Origin: Candidatus Dadabacteria bacterium RIFCSPHIGHO2_12_FULL_53_21
GTDB taxonomy: Bacteria; Desulfobacterota_D; UBA1144; Nemesobacterales; UBA2774
Assembly (NCBI GenBank): GCA_001775255.1
Contig: MFCJ01000148.1
Span: forward strand, 1 to 29,623
Direction of reading: 5' to 3'
DNA: 29,623 nt
Positions 7,647 through 16,317 of this stretch are shown here, piece after piece (positions within the stretch are counted from its first letter, which is position 1; each line of letters starts with the position of its first letter). The notes under the pieces were generated by a model that was not told the origin of the DNA, ran no database searches, and saw only the letters and a program-made list of their open reading frames with translations. The position numbers were made by a program, and so were the translations under genes.

Positions 7647-8057
7647 TCAATCCTTCTTATCGTCAACAATAATATACGTGGCTATAGCCTTGGCAACAAG
7701 TCTATTTTCATTAATGATATCGACCTCCGCGGGAACTATCCTGCCCTCTCTGAGGGCCTTGGCGTGCGCCTCTATAACGCCCCCGGTAACCGGATTGATA
7801 TAGCTGATGTTCATCTCGATAGTCATGAACTTCTTACCTTTGTCCTTGACCATTCCCGCAATGGCCACGGCGGCGGCGGAGTCGGCGAGTGTGGACAGAA
7901 CCCCGCCGTGCGTATACCCGTACGGATTGGTCAAATTCTCTCCGGCACGAATTATGAGCTTGCCGTATCCGTGACGCATTTCCACGATTTCAATTCCCAG
8001 GAATTCCCAGAACGGCACAACGGGGAAATCCTTCTTCAAGTCTCTTTCCTCAGACAT
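7647..8057 (-). CDS. PaaI-family hotdog thioesterase
   Basis: A 136-residue single hotdog-domain protein. The signature N-PYGYTHGGVLSTLADSAAAVA (about residues 45-66) corresponds to the HGG...D active-site block of PaaI/YbgC-like acyl-CoA thioesterases, and the C-terminal strands (EAHAKALREGRIVPAEVDI) match the family. The open frame extends 15 residues further upstream, but I chose the ATG at 8055-8057 (protein start MSEERDLKK) because GGAGG sits six bases before it. The substrate cannot be told from sequence; aromatic or short acyl-CoA esters are typical. It lies between the MFS gene and lysS on the same strand with gaps of 47 and 90 bases. Confidence 0.85.
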   Translation of the reverse strand: MSEERDLKKDFPVVPFWEFLGIEIVEMRHGYGKLIIRAGENLTNPYGYTHGGVLSTLADSAAAVAIAGMVKDKGKKFMTIEMNISYINPVTGGVIEAHAKALREGRIVPAEVDIINENRLVAKAIATYIIVDDKKD

Positions 8058-8104
8058 CGGCGCCTCCGTAATTATATCGATATATCTTACCCGACCCCGC
8101 ATGA

Positions 8105-9322
8105 TTACCGCTCACTCAATCGAGAGCCCGCGCCCTCCGACTCCTTTCCCGTGAATGCGAAGGCAAGGAAACCGACCACGCACACAGAGCCCGCAATATC
8201 GAACATCAGGCGGAAACCCCACACCTCCGCGATCACCCCGTAAATAAACACGCCGAGCATCCCTCCGAAAGTGAAAGCCACGCTGCAGATAGAGACCGCT
8301 TTCCCCCTGTCGGCTTCAGGCGTGAGGTCTATGACCAGGGCATAGATCGCGGGGTAGAAGAGGCCGTGACCGAGCCCGAAGAATACGCCTGCAAGTATCA
8401 GGCCCGACGTCCCCGACGAATACCCGATTGCGATAATGCTTATAGCGAATAGAAAGAGCGCCGGGACCGAGGACCTCTTCTTGCCGAACTTGTCCGGAAT
8501 CCACCCGCCTATGAGCCTGACCGCGATTATGGCAGCCGTGTATGTTATGAAAAAGAGCTCGAAGGAGTTTACGCCGATGCGCCTGGCGAACACGGGAACG
8601 AATGTAATGGCCGAAACAAAACCCGTCCCCGCGACCATCAGGGCGAAGGCGGCGGCGAATACCCCCCGCCTGAAAAGCACGCCCTTATAGCTGCTCCCAG
8701 GTTTATTGCCCCCGGGGAGCGGCTCCGGCTCCCTGATGAAAAGCGCCGCGATAAAAGCAGAAGACCCGAAAATGAAATCGAAGACGAATAAATCCCCGAA
8801 GCCGTACGCCTCTATAATCTTTTTCCCGACATAGGGCGCGAGCGCGAAATTTATCACGCTGAAGAGACCGAAGAGGCCGATAGCCTGGCTCCTTTTCGCA
8901 GGGGAAGATACGTCGGCGATGAGCGTCCCCGCGGACACGAAACATAGGGAGAGCGCGGCCCCGTGCAGTACCCTCAGAGCGGGAAACGCGAAACCGAGCG
9001 AATCCAGGAACGCGAAAGGGAGGGAGGTGACCGACATGAGGAGACCGCCCGCAAGAAGGAACCATTTCTTTCCCCATTTGTCTATCAATATCCCTACCGA
9101 AGGGGTCGTAAGTATAGTCGCCATGGAAGCAGCCCCCATGATAAACCCTATAGTGGATTCACTTCCCCCGAGCTCCTCTATACGGAGCGGCAATAAGATG
9201 AAGGAGTGGTAGTTGAAGAAAAAGATGAAGGAAGTGAGGGTAACCAGTATGAAGTCCCGGTTGAGGAGCGGGGTGTCGTCCGAAGGCACTCTATGCTTCG
9301 CATCATTAACCGATATTTTCAT
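8105..9322 (-). CDS. Major facilitator superfamily transporter
   Basis: A 405-residue integral membrane protein with about twelve hydrophobic helices. The loop after helix 2 reads GILIDKWGKKWFLLAGG, the MFS motif A (GxLaDrxGrkxxl), and a second copy GGWIPDKFGKKRSS follows helix 8, reflecting the two six-helix halves. A late motif DLTPEADRGKAVSICSVAF is typical of drug/metabolite exporters. The substrate is not deducible. The C-terminal tail is short and soluble. The gene is divergent from the hypothetical gene at 9447 across a 124-base gap that must hold both promoters. No strong Shine-Dalgarno precedes the ATG at 9320-9322. Confidence 0.9.
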   Translation of the reverse strand: MKISVNDAKHRVPSDDTPLLNRDFILVTLTSFIFFFNYHSFILLPLRIEELGGSESTIGFIMGAASMATILTTPSVGILIDKWGKKWFLLAGGLLMSVTSLPFAFLDSLGFAFPALRVLHGAALSLCFVSAGTLIADVSSPAKRSQAIGLFGLFSVINFALAPYVGKKIIEAYGFGDLFVFDFIFGSSAFIAALFIREPEPLPGGNKPGSSYKGVLFRRGVFAAAFALMVAGTGFVSAITFVPVFARRIGVNSFELFFITYTAAIIAVRLIGGWIPDKFGKKRSSVPALFLFAISIIAIGYSSGTSGLILAGVFFGLGHGLFYPAIYALVIDLTPEADRGKAVSICSVAFTFGGMLGVFIYGVIAEVWGFRLMFDIAGSVCVVGFLAFAFTGKESEGAGSRLSER

Positions 9323-9446
9323 TTGCTTTCACGGCCGGTGATTATCTTATACCACAAAATTAACAAGAGAAATCAGGCATCATCAGGTTATACTTTTACC
9401 GGGGTGGTGGAGAAGAGGGTTTTATCAGATACACGGGGGAAAGATC

Positions 9447-9947
9447 ATGGTGAAAAACTCCTTTATTATAATCCTTACAGCGCTCCTCTGCATCTCCTCT
9501 TACCTCCTATACACGAATAAAAACATATCTCTATATCTGGGCAGTGCCGGATCCGACTGCGACGGGAAAGCGCCCGACGAAAGAAAGGAGGACTCCGCGT
9601 TATCGGAGCCTCGGGATAAAGAGATAACCCCGCCGGAGGAGCCGGCAAATCCGCCCGCTGAAGCGGGGCGCGAGGACGTGGAGGTCGTGGAGCCGGACGA
9701 GCCCGAAATCCACCTCGACCCGACCGTCGGGATGAGCATCAACTACGATCAGCAGATAGCATCGAGCTACAAGGTCATAGGGCCGAGAAAGTTCTCCCTT
9801 CTTACGGAGAAGGACGAAACGATTGTCGAGATCGATCTCGACACGGGGAACGTAATGATAAATCCCAGGTATAACGTAGACGATGCTACGAAGGAGTTCT
9901 GGGAGTCCGTAGGACGGAAATATCCTGAGGTTTGTTTTGTAGAATAG
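9447..9947 (+). CDS. Hypothetical membrane-anchored protein with acidic Pro/Glu linker
   Basis: I do not recognise this 166-residue protein. It starts with a short basic stretch and one hydrophobic helix (about residues 4-23), which looks like an uncleaved signal anchor, then a low-complexity acidic, proline- and glutamate-rich segment (about 35-92). A compact C-terminal region (about 93-166) follows with alternating strand-like residues (YKVIGPRKFSLLTEKDE, then IVEIDLDTGNVMI) and ends with WESVGRKYPEVCFVE. The linker suggests the C-terminal domain is held away from the membrane in the periplasm. GGGGGAAAG lies shortly before the ATG. It is convergent with pyrC, 18 bases apart. The reading frame, signal and ribosome-binding site make it a credible gene, but no function is assigned. 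Confidence 0.75.
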   Translation: MVKNSFIIILTALLCISSYLLYTNKNISLYLGSAGSDCDGKAPDERKEDSALSEPRDKEITPPEEPANPPAEAGREDVEVVEPDEPEIHLDPTVGMSINYDQQIASSYKVIGPRKFSLLTEKDETIVEIDLDTGNVMINPRYNVDDATKEFWESVGRKYPEVCFVE

Positions 9948-9965
9948 CAGAAAGCAGAGTCTGAA

Positions 9966-11249
9966 TCAGACCGAATAAACTATATTGCCGTTTACGATCG
10001 TGTACAGAACGACACCTTTCAGGTCCCAGCCGTTGAAGGGGGTGTTCTTACTTTTCGAGCGGAATCTCTCCCTGTCGATTTTCACCTTCCGCTCGGGGTC
10101 GAATATCACGATGTCGGCCTGACCGCCCGGGTTAAGCGTCCCCTTACGTATATTGATTACAGCCGAAGGCAGGTGCGTGAGCTTGGCTATCATCCCGTTA
10201 AGCGTGAGTACGCCGTCCTCGACCAGTTTTAACGAGAGCGGAAGCGCCGTCTCTAGTCCCACAATGCCGAAGGGGGCCAGATCGAACTCCACCATTTTTT
10301 CATCCTCGCTGTGAGGGGCGTGGTCCGTGGCTATCACGTCTATCGTGCCGTCCCTGAGCCCTTCCCTCACCGCCTCCCTGTCGATTTCGCTTCTCAAGGG
10401 CGGCTTCATTTTCGCGTTCGTATCGTACTCCGCGACGGCCTTGTCGGTAAGGGTGAAATGATGGGGCGCCGCCTCGGCAGTCACCCTCACTCCCCTCTCC
10501 TTAGCCGCCCTGATGAGTCTCACAGACCCCTTGGTCGAAACGTGGCATATGTGGAGATGGGTCCCGGTAAGCTCGGCGAGCGTTATATCGCGGGATACCA
10601 TCACATCCTCGGACGCCGCAGGGATGCCGCTTAACCCCAGCAGCGTCGACGTATCGCCTTCGTTCATAACCCCGTTGCCCGAGAGGTTAAGGTCCTCGCA
10701 GTGCGATATCACTGGAATCCCGAAGGCCTTTACATATTCCATCGCATGACGCATGACCTTGGAATTCATCACAGGCATGCCGTCGTCCGTTACCCCCACG
10801 CACCCGGCCTCATACATCTCGCCGATCTGGGCGAGGGTCTCTCCGTTCTCCCCCTTGGTTATTGCGCCAAGCGGGTATACGTTCACTACGCCCTCCGTCC
10901 GCGCCTTGAGCATTATATATTCGGTTACGGACGCGTTGTCGTTTATCGGGTTGGTGTTGGGCATGCAGACGATGGAGGTGAAGCCGCCCGCCGCCGCTGA
11001 TTCGCATCCTGTGCGTATGGTCTCTTTATGCTCATATCCCGGCTCTCTCAGATGGACGTGCAGATCGACGAGTCCGGGAGCGACTATCTTGCCGCCCGCT
11101 TCGATTACCTTGATTGCGGAATCCTTTTCAAGCTTTTTTATGTCCTCCGGGTACGACTTGATAGTCCCTTTTTCTATGAGAATATTTCCGACCTTATCGA
11201 AGTTCCTGGAGGGGTCTATTATCCTGCCCCCCTTTATCAATATGCTCAT
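9966..11249 (-). CDS. pyrC: Dihydroorotase
   Basis: A 427-residue cytosolic amidohydrolase catalysing the reversible cyclisation of carbamoyl aspartate to dihydroorotate, the third step of pyrimidine synthesis. Metal ligands are visible: DLHVHLREPG (His64, His66), Asp155 in TDDG, His183 (ISHCED), His236 (HLHICHVST) and the DHAPH motif (Asp309, His310). MPNTNP at 96-101 is also diagnostic. The length and HVHLR motif place it in the longer class I type, as in Gram-positives and many deltaproteobacteria, not the short E. coli PyrC. The start ATG overlaps the pyrB stop by four bases, so the aspartate carbamoyltransferase and dihydroorotase are translationally coupled. Confidence 0.97.
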   Translation of the reverse strand: MSILIKGGRIIDPSRNFDKVGNILIEKGTIKSYPEDIKKLEKDSAIKVIEAGGKIVAPGLVDLHVHLREPGYEHKETIRTGCESAAAGGFTSIVCMPNTNPINDNASVTEYIMLKARTEGVVNVYPLGAITKGENGETLAQIGEMYEAGCVGVTDDGMPVMNSKVMRHAMEYVKAFGIPVISHCEDLNLSGNGVMNEGDTSTLLGLSGIPAASEDVMVSRDITLAELTGTHLHICHVSTKGSVRLIRAAKERGVRVTAEAAPHHFTLTDKAVAEYDTNAKMKPPLRSEIDREAVREGLRDGTIDVIATDHAPHSEDEKMVEFDLAPFGIVGLETALPLSLKLVEDGVLTLNGMIAKLTHLPSAVINIRKGTLNPGGQADIVIFDPERKVKIDRERFRSKSKNTPFNGWDLKGVVLYTIVNGNIVYSV

Positions 11250-12175
11250 CCGCTGCTCCTAGCGGAAGCGACCAGATAAAACATCGCCATCCTCACGGCT
11301 ATACCGTTTGACACCTGCTCGAGAATTACCGAGCCGGGCCCGTCCGCTATGTCGGAAGAAAGCTCGACACCCCTGTTGATCGGTCCCGGATGCATCACGG
11401 TCACGTCCCCGGCGGCGCATCTCAGCTTTTCCCTGGTGAGCCCGTAAAACCTCGAGTATTCCCTGAGCGAGGGAAAGTACTCGGAGTCCTGCCTTTCCTT
11501 CTGAATCCGGAGCATGATCACGACGTCCGCGCCCTCTACCGCCTTATCCAGGCTGTAGAAGGATTTCACGCCGATATTTTCTATATATTTCGGCACGAGC
11601 GTCGGCGGCCCCACTACCCTTACCTCGGCCCCGAGCTTCATAAACCCCCAGATATTCGACCTCGCCACACGGCTGTGGAGTATATCGCCGACTATCACTA
11701 CCCTGAGTCCTTCTATCCTTCCCTTAAGCTGCCTTATCGTGAAGAGGTCGAGCAGACCCTGGCTCGGATGCTCGTGAGAGCCGTCCCCGGCGTTTATTAT
11801 CGATGAGTCGAGCTTTTTCGCCAGAAGCCACGGCGCGCCCGACATCGGGTGCCTTATCACAATCATGCTCGCACCCATAGCTTCGAGGTTCCTGGCCGTA
11901 TCGAGGAGACTCTCACCCTTGACGACGCTGCTCTGGGATGTGGTGAAGTTCAATACGTCCGCGCTCAGCCTCTTTTCGGCTATCTCGAAAGAGGACCTCG
12001 TCCGCGTGCTCGGCTCGAAAAAGAGGTTGCACACGGTGACGCCCCTCAAAGCAGGGACCTTCTTCACGTCCCTCTCGGAGACCTCTTTCATGGACTCCGT
12101 CGTATCGAGGATGAGTGTAATTTCCTCAGCCGTCAATTCCTCAAGCCCCAGTATGTGTTTTCGCTCAAAAGCCAT
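11246..12175 (-). CDS. pyrB: Aspartate carbamoyltransferase catalytic subunit
   Basis: A 309-residue enzyme forming carbamoyl aspartate from carbamoyl phosphate and aspartate. The carbamoyl-phosphate binding loop FFEPSTRTRSSFE is at residues 52-64, HPSQGLLDL at 136-144, and the aspartate-binding end VMHPGPINRGVEL near residue 265. No pyrI regulatory subunit gene is adjacent, so feedback control by a PyrI chain is not expected; in bacteria with this arrangement control usually lies with PyrR. It sits three bases after pyrR and overlaps pyrC. Confidence 0.97.
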   Translation of the reverse strand: MAFERKHILGLEELTAEEITLILDTTESMKEVSERDVKKVPALRGVTVCNLFFEPSTRTRSSFEIAEKRLSADVLNFTTSQSSVVKGESLLDTARNLEAMGASMIVIRHPMSGAPWLLAKKLDSSIINAGDGSHEHPSQGLLDLFTIRQLKGRIEGLRVVIVGDILHSRVARSNIWGFMKLGAEVRVVGPPTLVPKYIENIGVKSFYSLDKAVEGADVVIMLRIQKERQDSEYFPSLREYSRFYGLTREKLRCAAGDVTVMHPGPINRGVELSSDIADGPGSVILEQVSNGIAVRMAMFYLVASARSSG

Positions 12176-12178
12176 GTT

Positions 12179-12712
12179 TTACCCTGTGACTAAATTCACT
12201 TCGTCCGTGCCGTCGGCTTCCTTTAACCTGACCCTGACCTCTTCCGAGCTGAGCGTATCGAGCTTGCTCCCCACGTAGTCGGGCTGTATCGGGAGCTCTC
12301 GGAGCCCCCTGTCTATGAGCGCCACGAGCTGGATGGAGGAAGGCCTGCCGTAATCCATGATCTCGTCTATGGCCGCCCTTATGGTGCGCCCCGTGTAGAT
12401 GACGTCGTCGACGAGTATTACCTTCTTGTCCTCCACCGGGAACGGTATCTCGGTTTTTTTAACCTTCGGCCATTCGGCCTTGTGCCTGAGGTCGTCTCTG
12501 TAGAGGGTTATATCGAGGGTCCCTAGCGGCGGCTTTATACCCTCGATCCTCTCGATCTCCCCGGCGATTCTCCCGGCGATGTATACGCCCCTGGTCCTGA
12601 TGCCGATAATAGCCAGGTCCCGCGCCCCGTTGTTCCTTTCGAGTATCTGGTTGACTATCCTCGAGATGGTCCTGTTGACCGAGTCCGAATCCATTACTGT
12701 TTTAGTCGGCAT
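12179..12712 (-). CDS. pyrR: Bifunctional pyr regulator / uracil phosphoribosyltransferase PyrR
   Basis: A 177-residue type I phosphoribosyltransferase-fold protein. The PRPP-binding motif VILVDDVIYTGRT is at residues 98-110 and the N-terminal IGIRTRGVYIAGRIA (36-50) matches PyrR closely. PyrR proteins bind UMP and a specific stem-loop in pyr mRNA to promote attenuation, and usually have UPRTase activity. Here the space upstream is only 12 bases, so no leader attenuator precedes pyrR; if PyrR acts on RNA its target must lie inside coding sequence or elsewhere in the genome. It is the first of three consecutive pyr genes in a longer operon. Confidence 0.95.
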   Translation of the reverse strand: MPTKTVMDSDSVNRTISRIVNQILERNNGARDLAIIGIRTRGVYIAGRIAGEIERIEGIKPPLGTLDITLYRDDLRHKAEWPKVKKTEIPFPVEDKKVILVDDVIYTGRTIRAAIDEIMDYGRPSSIQLVALIDRGLRELPIQPDYVGSKLDTLSSEEVRVRLKEADGTDEVNLVTG

Positions 12713-12724
12713 ATGGGCTCTCTT

Positions 12725-13075
12725 TTAATACACGCTCTTGAGCACGCCTTCGCACACGTACTCGAACTCGAAATCCTTCGTATATCTGTCGAAGAAGCTC
12801 GCCTGGTCTTCGTACCTGATACGGATGACTATCATATCGCCTTCAGGCGTTATACTGAATTCACTGTTCTCTTTGGGGATCCCTATGTTCCGCAGCATCT
12901 CGGATATACCGGACTGCACATAGCCGCGGCCGTACTTGTGATAAACATCGGCGTTTTCCTGACATATACCCCTTATTCCGAATATACCGCGATAATAGAT
13001 AGGCACCACTTTGAACCCGGCATAGAAAATCAGGGCCAGCAGCAAAATCCAGAAAACGGAAGATATGCTCTTCAT
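12725..13075 (-). CDS. Small single-pass membrane protein, DUF4845-like
   Basis: A 116-residue protein with one N-terminal transmembrane segment (about residues 5-27) and a small soluble domain expected in the periplasm. The architecture, the VVPIYYRG sequence just after the helix (compare the LVPxYxE type of DUF4845 proteins) and its place directly after lepB resemble the DUF4845 proteins found next to lepB in other proteobacteria; this is family resemblance by eye, not a search. A good ribosome-binding site, GGAGGT, precedes the ATG by nine bases. Function unknown; the lepB neighbourhood hints at a role near protein export. Confidence 0.7.
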   Translation of the reverse strand: MKSISSVFWILLLALIFYAGFKVVPIYYRGIFGIRGICQENADVYHKYGRGYVQSGISEMLRNIGIPKENSEFSITPEGDMIVIRIRYEDQASFFDRYTKDFEFEYVCEGVLKSVY

Positions 13076-13118
13076 CTTGCCCTACCTCCGACAACCCCAT
13101 GAACAATCCAAAAGCGAG

Positions 13119-14129
13119 TTAATCTATTCCAGAAAGTATTCTATTCCATCTCACCTTGTTTGCAATGTCAGGGCTCTCGAAGTCCCACGACCAGTGTATC
13201 AGGAACGCCTTCCCGGCGATATTGCCGAACGGGACGAAACCCCAGAACCTGCTGTCCTGACTGTTGTCCCTGTTATCGCCCATAACGAATACGTGCCCTT
13301 CGGGCACCACGCTTACCGGAATGAAGCTCCCCTTGTTGGTAGAGTCCCTGCCTTTTCTGTAAATCACCGTGTGCTCGTCGCCGAAAAGGTCTTCTCCATA
13401 CTCGTCGAACTGCTCCCCGTTCCTCTCGTCCATATAAGTACCCGTAAATTCGATGGGCACCTTCTGTCCGTTTATTACGAGCTGCCTGCCGTCGAGCTCT
13501 ATCCTGTCCCCGGGTATGCCCACGACCCGCTTGATGTAATAAATATTATTCTTCGAAGGATCGTGCTCGGTGTTGGGGTAAGTGAAGACTATTACGTCCC
13601 CCCTCTTGATCTGTTCGATCGGGAAGACGATCTTGTCCGTAAAGGGGATCTTAGTGCCGTAAATGAATTTGCTTACGAGCAGGTGGTCCCCGACGAGGAG
13701 AGTGGGTATCATCGACCCCGAGGGTATCTTGAAGGGCTGGAACACGAACGTCCTGATGAGGAGCGCAAGTGCTACCGCAAAAACGAGCGCCTCGACATTC
13801 TGTCTCAGCTTCGATTTCGCAAACCTGGACAGGTAGTCTCTCGAAGCCCCTTCGAGGTCACTCGTCCTCCTGATTATTTCTTCCGTATTGCCCCCGGCCA
13901 GGGCCATCTCCGTCCCCGCTATCTTTTTATTTACTACGGCAGCGGATTCCGGGTTTATCTTTGCGCTATTCTTACTTAATAGGACCTGTGTCTGGGAGAT
14001 TAACTGCTTGGCTCTGTTCCTGGCTTTTGCCTCTTTAGACCATAAACCTAACATAATTGAGGTTTGAGTATATATGGTGAATCGGTCCGTTTCAATATTT
14101 TCAAACGGTGGGAGTATAAACGGGTCCAT
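13119..14129 (-). CDS. lepB: Signal peptidase I with long N-terminal extension
   Basis: Inner-membrane serine protease that removes signal peptides from exported proteins. The catalytic Ser139 lies in PSGSMIPTL and the general-base Lys200 in YYIKRVVGIPGD; the late box MGDNRDNSQDSRFWGFV is also present. A single membrane helix (about 111-128) precedes the active site. With the start at 14127-14129 the protein has 336 residues, of which about 110 form a charged, probably helical cytosolic extension before the helix; E. coli LepB instead has two helices. A shorter start at 14052-14054 (MLGLWSKEAK) would remove 25 residues. Neither start has a clear Shine-Dalgarno. It follows rel by 21 bases in the same operon. 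Confidence 0.94.
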   Translation of the reverse strand: MDPFILPPFENIETDRFTIYTQTSIMLGLWSKEAKARNRAKQLISQTQVLLSKNSAKINPESAAVVNKKIAGTEMALAGGNTEEIIRRTSDLEGASRDYLSRFAKSKLRQNVEALVFAVALALLIRTFVFQPFKIPSGSMIPTLLVGDHLLVSKFIYGTKIPFTDKIVFPIEQIKRGDVIVFTYPNTEHDPSKNNIYYIKRVVGIPGDRIELDGRQLVINGQKVPIEFTGTYMDERNGEQFDEYGEDLFGDEHTVIYRKGRDSTNKGSFIPVSVVPEGHVFVMGDNRDNSQDSRFWGFVPFGNIAGKAFLIHWSWDFESPDIANKVRWNRILSGID

Positions 14130-14150
14130 AGCCGGGATAAGGTCATGATA

Positions 14151-16313
14151 CTAGACCCTTTCCCATTCAAGCATCCTTTCGACCGACCTAACCCCGTCCA
14201 CCTGCTTTATGGACTTCATGACGTTCTCGAGCTGCTCGAGGTCGCTGACCACTACGTCGAAGGTCCCGATCGCCGTATCCATGTCGGTCGAGTGTATTTC
14301 GGCCTTCGATATGTTTATGTCGGACGATGAGAAAGAGCTCGTGATATTCGAGAGCATGCCCGGCCGGTCAGCGCACATAACCACTATTCTCGCCGGCCTC
14401 TGAGGTTTGAAATTACTGTCCCACTCGACGTCTATGCGTCTCGCATCGTCGACGTCGAGAAGGCGCGGGCAGTCGTTCTTGTGTATAGTGATACCCTTGC
14501 CTCTCGTTATGTAGCCCGTGATCTGCTCGCCGGGAAGCGGGGAGCAGCAGTTGGCGAACCTGATCATGACGTCGTTGTAACCGCTTATGAGCACGCCGCC
14601 TTCGCTCGAGCCCGTTATAGTCTGAATGATTTTCTCGATCCTGGACTCTTTCTCCGGCCCGGGACGCATCTTGTCCGTCGGGAGCACTCGTTTAAGGAGG
14701 TCGGTCGCCGAAGTCTTGCCGAACCCGACCGCGAGGTAGAGCTCTTTTTCGTCCTTGTATTTCAGTTCCGAGAGCGCGCTATCGAGCTCCCCGTTCTTAA
14801 GCATCGCCTGGAAGTCGAGCCCGTGCTGCTTGAATTTCCGCTCGCAAATTGACTTCCCTACTATCTCGGACTGAGTCCTTTCCTCGTTCCTCAACCACGA
14901 GCGTATCTTCGTCTTCGCGCGCGAGGTGACAACGAACTTGAGCCAGTCCCGGTTGGGGTGCTTGTCGCCCGAGGTGACTATCTCCACGGTATCGCCCGTC
15001 CTCAGCTGGTGGCTGAGCGGGACGAGCTTGCCGTTGACGTTCGCCCTCGTGCACTTGTTGCCGACTTCGGTATGCACAGCGTAGGCGAAATCGACCGGCG
15101 TCGCGCCGGTCGGGAGCTCCACGAGGTCCCCCTGGGGCGTGAAGACGTACACGACGTCTGAAATAAGCTCGCCCTTTATCGCTTCCATGTACTCGGTCGG
15201 GTCTTTAATATCCTTCCATTCGAGGAGCTGCCTTAGTGTGGAGTAGATCTCGTATGTACCGTGACTATCGAGCTTGCCTTCTTTGTATTTCCAATGTGAA
15301 GCGACACCGTACTCGGCCACTTCGTGCATCGCGCGGGTCCTTATCTGGATCTCCATCCTTTCGCCCAAAGGCCCAATCACCGTCGTGTGCAGGGACTGGT
15401 AACCGTTCCCCTTGGGAAGCGCGATGTAATCCTTAAAGCGTCCCGGCACGGGCTTCCATGCCGAATGCACCGCGCCCAGGGCTTCATAACATTCCCTGAG
15501 GGAGTTCGTGACGATCCTGAACGCTATGACGTCGTACACACTCTCGAACTCCAGATTCTGGGACTGCATCTTTCTATAAATCCCATAAACGTGCTTAAAC
15601 CTTCCCGTAACCTCGGCATTGATATCGAACTCTTCAAGCTTGCCGTTGATTATATTCTTTATCTCGTCGACGTGGGCCCCCCATTCCTTTTTTCTCTCCT
15701 CGATCAGGCTCGCGAGCCTCACGTATTCCTCCGGATTGAGGAACCGGAACGACAGGTCCTCGAGCTCGTTCGCCACCCAGTTTATGCCGAGCCTCTGGGC
15801 AAGCGGGGCGTAGATATCGAACGTCTCCTTGGCGATGCTCTTCCGCCTGGTCTCGGGCAGGTACTCGAGGGTGCGCATATTATGGAGCCTGTCGGCGAGC
15901 TTTATAAGGACCACCCTGATGTCCTTTGCCGTCGCCAGTATGAGCTTTCTGAAACCCTCCGCCTGCCGCTCGATCTTCGTCGTATAGGGGAGCTGGCTTA
16001 TTTTAGTGACCCCCTCCACGAGGAACGCGATCTCGCTTCCGAAAAGGGTGTCGATCTCCTCCGTCGTGGCGAGGGTATCCTCGACGGTATCGTGGAGGAG
16101 CCCCGTGACGATCGAAGACATATCGAGCTTCATTTCGGCTAATATCCCGCTTACCTCAAGCGGGTGGCTCAGATAAGACTCCCCCGAGCTCCGGGTCTGC
16201 CCGGCATGGACCTTCGCCGAATAGACATAAGCCTTCTTCAAAAGCTCGATGTCCGTGTCGGTCAGATAAAGGTAGGAGTTAACACGCTCCGTTATGTCGT
16301 TAAGCCTGATCAT
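14151..16313 (-). CDS. rel: Bifunctional (p)ppGpp synthetase/hydrolase (Rel/SpoT)
   Basis: A 720-residue RelA/SpoT-homologue controlling the stringent response. The HD hydrolase domain (about 30-180) keeps its metal residues (His50, and HDTVEDT at 74-80), so hydrolysis should be active. The synthetase domain (about 235-360) has GRFKHVYGIYRKM, YDVIAFRI, GNGYQSLHTTV and EIQIRTRAMHEVAEYG. A TGS domain (about 390-450, VYVFTPQGDLVELPTGATPVDFAYA in two parts), a zinc-finger-like region (CCSPLPGEQITGY) and a C-terminal ACT domain (about 645-715) follow. It starts five bases from the gmk stop. In many bacteria rpoZ lies between gmk and this gene; here it does not. Confidence 0.97.
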   Translation of the reverse strand: MIRLNDITERVNSYLYLTDTDIELLKKAYVYSAKVHAGQTRSSGESYLSHPLEVSGILAEMKLDMSSIVTGLLHDTVEDTLATTEEIDTLFGSEIAFLVEGVTKISQLPYTTKIERQAEGFRKLILATAKDIRVVLIKLADRLHNMRTLEYLPETRRKSIAKETFDIYAPLAQRLGINWVANELEDLSFRFLNPEEYVRLASLIEERKKEWGAHVDEIKNIINGKLEEFDINAEVTGRFKHVYGIYRKMQSQNLEFESVYDVIAFRIVTNSLRECYEALGAVHSAWKPVPGRFKDYIALPKGNGYQSLHTTVIGPLGERMEIQIRTRAMHEVAEYGVASHWKYKEGKLDSHGTYEIYSTLRQLLEWKDIKDPTEYMEAIKGELISDVVYVFTPQGDLVELPTGATPVDFAYAVHTEVGNKCTRANVNGKLVPLSHQLRTGDTVEIVTSGDKHPNRDWLKFVVTSRAKTKIRSWLRNEERTQSEIVGKSICERKFKQHGLDFQAMLKNGELDSALSELKYKDEKELYLAVGFGKTSATDLLKRVLPTDKMRPGPEKESRIEKIIQTITGSSEGGVLISGYNDVMIRFANCCSPLPGEQITGYITRGKGITIHKNDCPRLLDVDDARRIDVEWDSNFKPQRPARIVVMCADRPGMLSNITSSFSSSDINISKAEIHSTDMDTAIGTFDVVVSDLEQLENVMKSIKQVDGVRSVERMLEWERV

Positions 16314-16317
16314 TATT

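Noticed and set aside
9959..9971. GTCTGA-A-TCAGAC palindrome at the pyrC stop as a terminator
   Set aside because: The loop of one base cannot form a normal RNA hairpin and no T run follows on either strand.
13065..13979. A 304-codon plus-strand frame opposite lepB
   Set aside because: It mirrors the signal peptidase coding sequence and has no credible start context or domains.
15324..16142. A 272-codon plus-strand frame opposite rel
   Set aside because: It is antisense to the hydrolase and synthetase domains of Rel with no family signal of its own; a shadow frame.
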